This document shows, piece by piece, positions 62,901 to 64,000 of a stretch of DNA of 64,000 nt (its first letter is position 1; every line of letters begins with the position of its first letter). The position numbers and the translations under genes are program-made. The notes under the pieces are model-generated. The model saw only the letters and a list, made by a program, of their open reading frames with translations. It made no database searches and was not told the origin of the DNA. Origin of the DNA: Chitinophagaceae bacterium (lineage in GTDB: Bacteria > Bacteroidota > Bacteroidia > Chitinophagales > Chitinophagaceae); contig JAFKGQ010000009.1 in the NCBI GenBank assembly GCA_017307755.1, positions 434,001-498,000 of the forward strand. The letters are read 5' to 3'.

Positions 62901-63409
62901 CGGATGCTACTGTAGATGTCGTAAATTTTGGAGATCTGGACCCGGACTTTTTTGGAAGTTTTAGAAATTCTTTTTCTTATGGAGGATTTGACGTCGATGT
63001 TTTTTTTGAGTTTATGAAACGTATCGGCCCTAATTATAAAGGCCAGGTATACCTGAGCGGCGTTGGTAAAAGGGAAAACGCTCCGGCAGCTGTTTTTAAC
63101 AGCTGGAAGCAGCCCGGTGACCATGTGGAATTCCCAAAGTTCAGCGTAGCTAAATCCAGTAATTATTTTTATAGATCTACAGGCGCCTATAGCGATGCGT
63201 CCTATATCCGCTGTAAGACGGTATCTATAGGGTATTCCCTGAATAAAAATGTGCTTAGAAAAATAAAGATAGATAACTGTCGCATTTATGTCAACGCGCA
63301 GAATCTTTTTACTATTACGCATTATCAGGGTCATGATCCGGAGAGTATGAGCTACTATTCAATCCCTCCTTTACGGACGATCGTTACAGGCATTCAATTT
63401 ACTTTTTAA
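59993..63409 (+). CDS. SusC/RagA-family TonB-dependent receptor with STN domain
   Basis: A 1138-residue transducing SusC. ATG 59993 gives the long N-terminus typical of Chitinophaga SusC proteins (MHFKALFIPG...TKTMRVMHITAIILL...GFAQ); a TTG at 59966 is less likely. Domains: STN at about 45-116 (ITLTEKNASLAQVLTKIQRQ), carboxypeptidase-regulatory-like domain at about 134-212, LDEVQIIGYG and plug with ATAIYGSRASNGVILITTKKG, barrel ending IVTGIQFTF. It completes the sigma, fecR, susC order, and SusD follows 9 bp downstream. In contrast to the first SusC in the window, its entire regulatory set is visible. Substrate unknown; no degradative enzyme is in view. Confidence 0.95.
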   Translation: MHFKALFIPGLRRGLTKTMRVMHITAIILLTVCLQVGATGFAQPITLTEKNASLAQVLTKIQRQTDFHFMYTIDQLQKARPIDISVTAAGIDQVLAICFRDQPFTYTIIERIVVVTPRSLSVDRKVENVLPPPTAVSGRILDTDGEPLSGASVSVKGSKTSVSTDGNGRFSIKASEGEVLVISYIGYLGREVKVTSAILGSSDRQTFIISLERSLSRLDEVQIIGYGTTTQRYNVGSVTKITAADIEKQPVSNLLATLAGRVPGMVVTQSSGVPGSSFQVQVRGQNTLASSPFGSIGMGNYAPVPDNPLFLIDGVLFAPQNNNVNQLESIASPGRNFKYGNPYGGISPFSSINPADIESVEVLRDADATAIYGSRASNGVILITTKKGKAGKTKLSGNLYTGLSRVGHTMEMMNIDQYRDMRKQAVKNDNFTALLTNPAVSFIFADLIAWDSTRNINWKDYFVGNTARSGDANLTLSGGNTSTQFLIGAGYHKETFIFPGDYAYYRGSINSNLQHISSDRKFSINLTTMYGFDQNNSSGTTNANALFTLPPNHPDFLDDQGNLIWSYKGVKFETNPMSYLKQTYAVNKSSLNSSLYISYKVLDGLSISTRFGYSTNYTKEHSTSPKNSLDPTSSFAVSGAGFTSNQYISWNIEPQAEYRRLLSKGQLSVLVGSTFQKSINNATNVYGSNYPNDLLLGSITAAGTITNTDLNSLYKYSGLFGRVNYIWDKEFILNLSARRDGSSRFGPGRQFGDFGSLGGGWIFSEQKLIKKDFSFLSYGKLRGSYGTTGTDNGTDYDYLSNWQPLPYPYQNIGGSYSPVNLYNPNYNWAVTKKIEVGLEIGLFKDRILASATWYRSRSSNQLIAYILPNQTGFGSVKQNFNATIQNSGWEIQLNSTNIRTDHFTWISSLILTIPSNKLIKFPGIEQSSYNNTYQVGRSLSNLRLYNYWGVNDTTGQFQFLTQKKERTYNPDATVDVVNFGDLDPDFFGSFRNSFSYGGFDVDVFFEFMKRIGPNYKGQVYLSGVGKRENAPAAVFNSWKQPGDHVEFPKFSVAKSSNYFYRSTGAYSDASYIRCKTVSIGYSLNKNVLRKIKIDNCRIYVNAQNLFTITHYQGHDPESMSYYSIPPLRTIVTGIQFTF

Positions 63410-63418
63410 TTTTTTTGT

Positions 63419-64000
63419 ATGAAATATTACAATTATTTTTTTCTCTATTTCTTATTTATAAGTGTAACTTTTTTATCCTGCAGGAAATTTGTCGAGATCC
63501 CGCCGCCGGTCAGTATGATCTCGGATGTTGCCGTATTTTCTGATAGCGTCAACATATCCAATGCCCTGACTGCTATTTATGCAACACAGGTCGGCGTAGG
63601 ATTTGGCATAAGCGCTAGTTCGAGTATGGGCGGGTTTGTCGATCTGCAGAATTCTATATCGGCAGATGAGTTCAGTATCGGCAGCGATCTTTCACGTAGT
63701 GGTTTTGAATATTATTTTCGTAATGATGTCCCGATAACGGATGATGACAACTGGTATTCTTTTTATAAAATAATTTACGCGGCGAATGCCTGTATTGAAG
63801 GGATCAATAAGAGTAACGGCATCTCTTCCTCTGTAAGAGATCAGCTAATGGGAGAAGCCAAATTTATACGCGCGTTATTTTACTTTCATTTTGTGAACCT
63901 TTTTGGGGATGTTCCATTGATCTTGTCTACTGACTATAAAGACAATGCTATAAAACCCCGTAATTCGAAAGATTCCGTTTATCAACAGGTGGTGACGGAT
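63419..64000 (+). CDS. SusD/RagB-family lipoprotein, 3' end outside window (partial)
   Basis: The first 194 codons of a SusD protein are visible before the window ends. The start is ATG 63419, 9 bp after susC. The signal peptide MKYYNYFFLYFLFISVTFLSC gives Cys21 as the predicted lipidated residue, followed by R-K. The SusD-like N-terminal domain is clear: VFSDSVNISNALTAIYATQ, LQNSISADEF, WYSFYKIIYAANACIEGI and LMGEAKFIRALFYFHFVNLFGDVPLI, the family-defining TPR helix. It pairs with the preceding STN-SusC. This gene is AT-richer than its neighbours in its first 60 bp, common for signal peptides. Confidence 0.93.
   Translation, partial: MKYYNYFFLYFLFISVTFLSCRKFVEIPPPVSMISDVAVFSDSVNISNALTAIYATQVGVGFGISASSSMGGFVDLQNSISADEFSIGSDLSRSGFEYYFRNDVPITDDDNWYSFYKIIYAANACIEGINKSNGISSSVRDQLMGEAKFIRALFYFHFVNLFGDVPLILSTDYKDNAIKPRNSKDSVYQQVVTD

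Noticed and set aside
1..64000. Mobile elements, CRISPR arrays, tRNA or rRNA genes
   Set aside because: No transposase, integrase, regularly spaced repeat or recognisable RNA gene was seen on reading either strand.

Overview
The window comes from a member of the phylum Bacteroidota, most like Chitinophagaceae (Chitinophaga-type). Three SusC/SusD pairs, FecR-type anti-sigma factors with STN-bearing TonB receptors, ECF sigma factors, type IX secretion (T9SS) components, two TAnnTTTG -7 promoter elements and the N-terminus of the last SusC all point that way. No tRNA, rRNA, CRISPR array, transposase or phage gene was found. Both ends cut genes: a fecR at the left and a susD at the right.

Region 1 (1-27291) is entirely on the + strand. 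It opens with fecR (partial), an STN-type susC and a susD. A tightly packed run follows from about 5670 to 26570 with gaps of 1-16 bp or overlaps. It holds a T9SS-targeted GloVer/MBG repeat protein, a PorV-like T9SS outer-membrane protein, an Oar-type TonB receptor, a second fecR, an STN-type TonB receptor, two beta-rich lipoproteins, four lipoproteins each with two fasciclin (FAS1) domains, and an IPT/TIG-NHL lipoprotein. An ECF sigma gene closes the region. I read the run as one surface-display locus whose regulators are split: the FecR has no sigma beside it and the sigma has no FecR.

Region 2 (27254-28965) is a small island: a GNAT acetyltransferase, a TetR regulator, and, divergent from it, two small membrane proteins. 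The divergent promoter carries two copies of an 18-bp palindrome.

Region 3 (28948-49785) is a polysaccharide utilisation locus (PUL): GH92 (alpha-mannosidase family), SusC/SusD, a VCBS/FG-GAP plus ASPIC lipoprotein, a membrane-anchored GyrI-like protein, two GH29 alpha-L-fucosidases, a GH97 of the retaining (alpha-galactosidase-like) type, a LacI regulator in the GH97 operon and a divergent GntR/FadR-type regulator. Two LacI-type operators lie between GH92 and susC. The enzyme set suggests fucosylated, galactosylated and mannose-containing glycans such as glycoprotein N-glycans.

Region 4 (50127-57958) is a redox-flavoured operon: two tandem TlpA-like thioredoxin proteins, a YceI protein, a di-haem cytochrome c peroxidase, a TonB receptor and a DUF4397-like lipoprotein, ended by a strong hairpin terminator. 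Region 5 (58060-64000) is a canonical ECF sigma, FecR, STN-SusC, SusD signalling/uptake set.

Eleven of the twelve predicted lipoproteins whose lipobox is visible have lysine exactly two residues after the lipidated cysteine, a possible sorting or surface-export signal.
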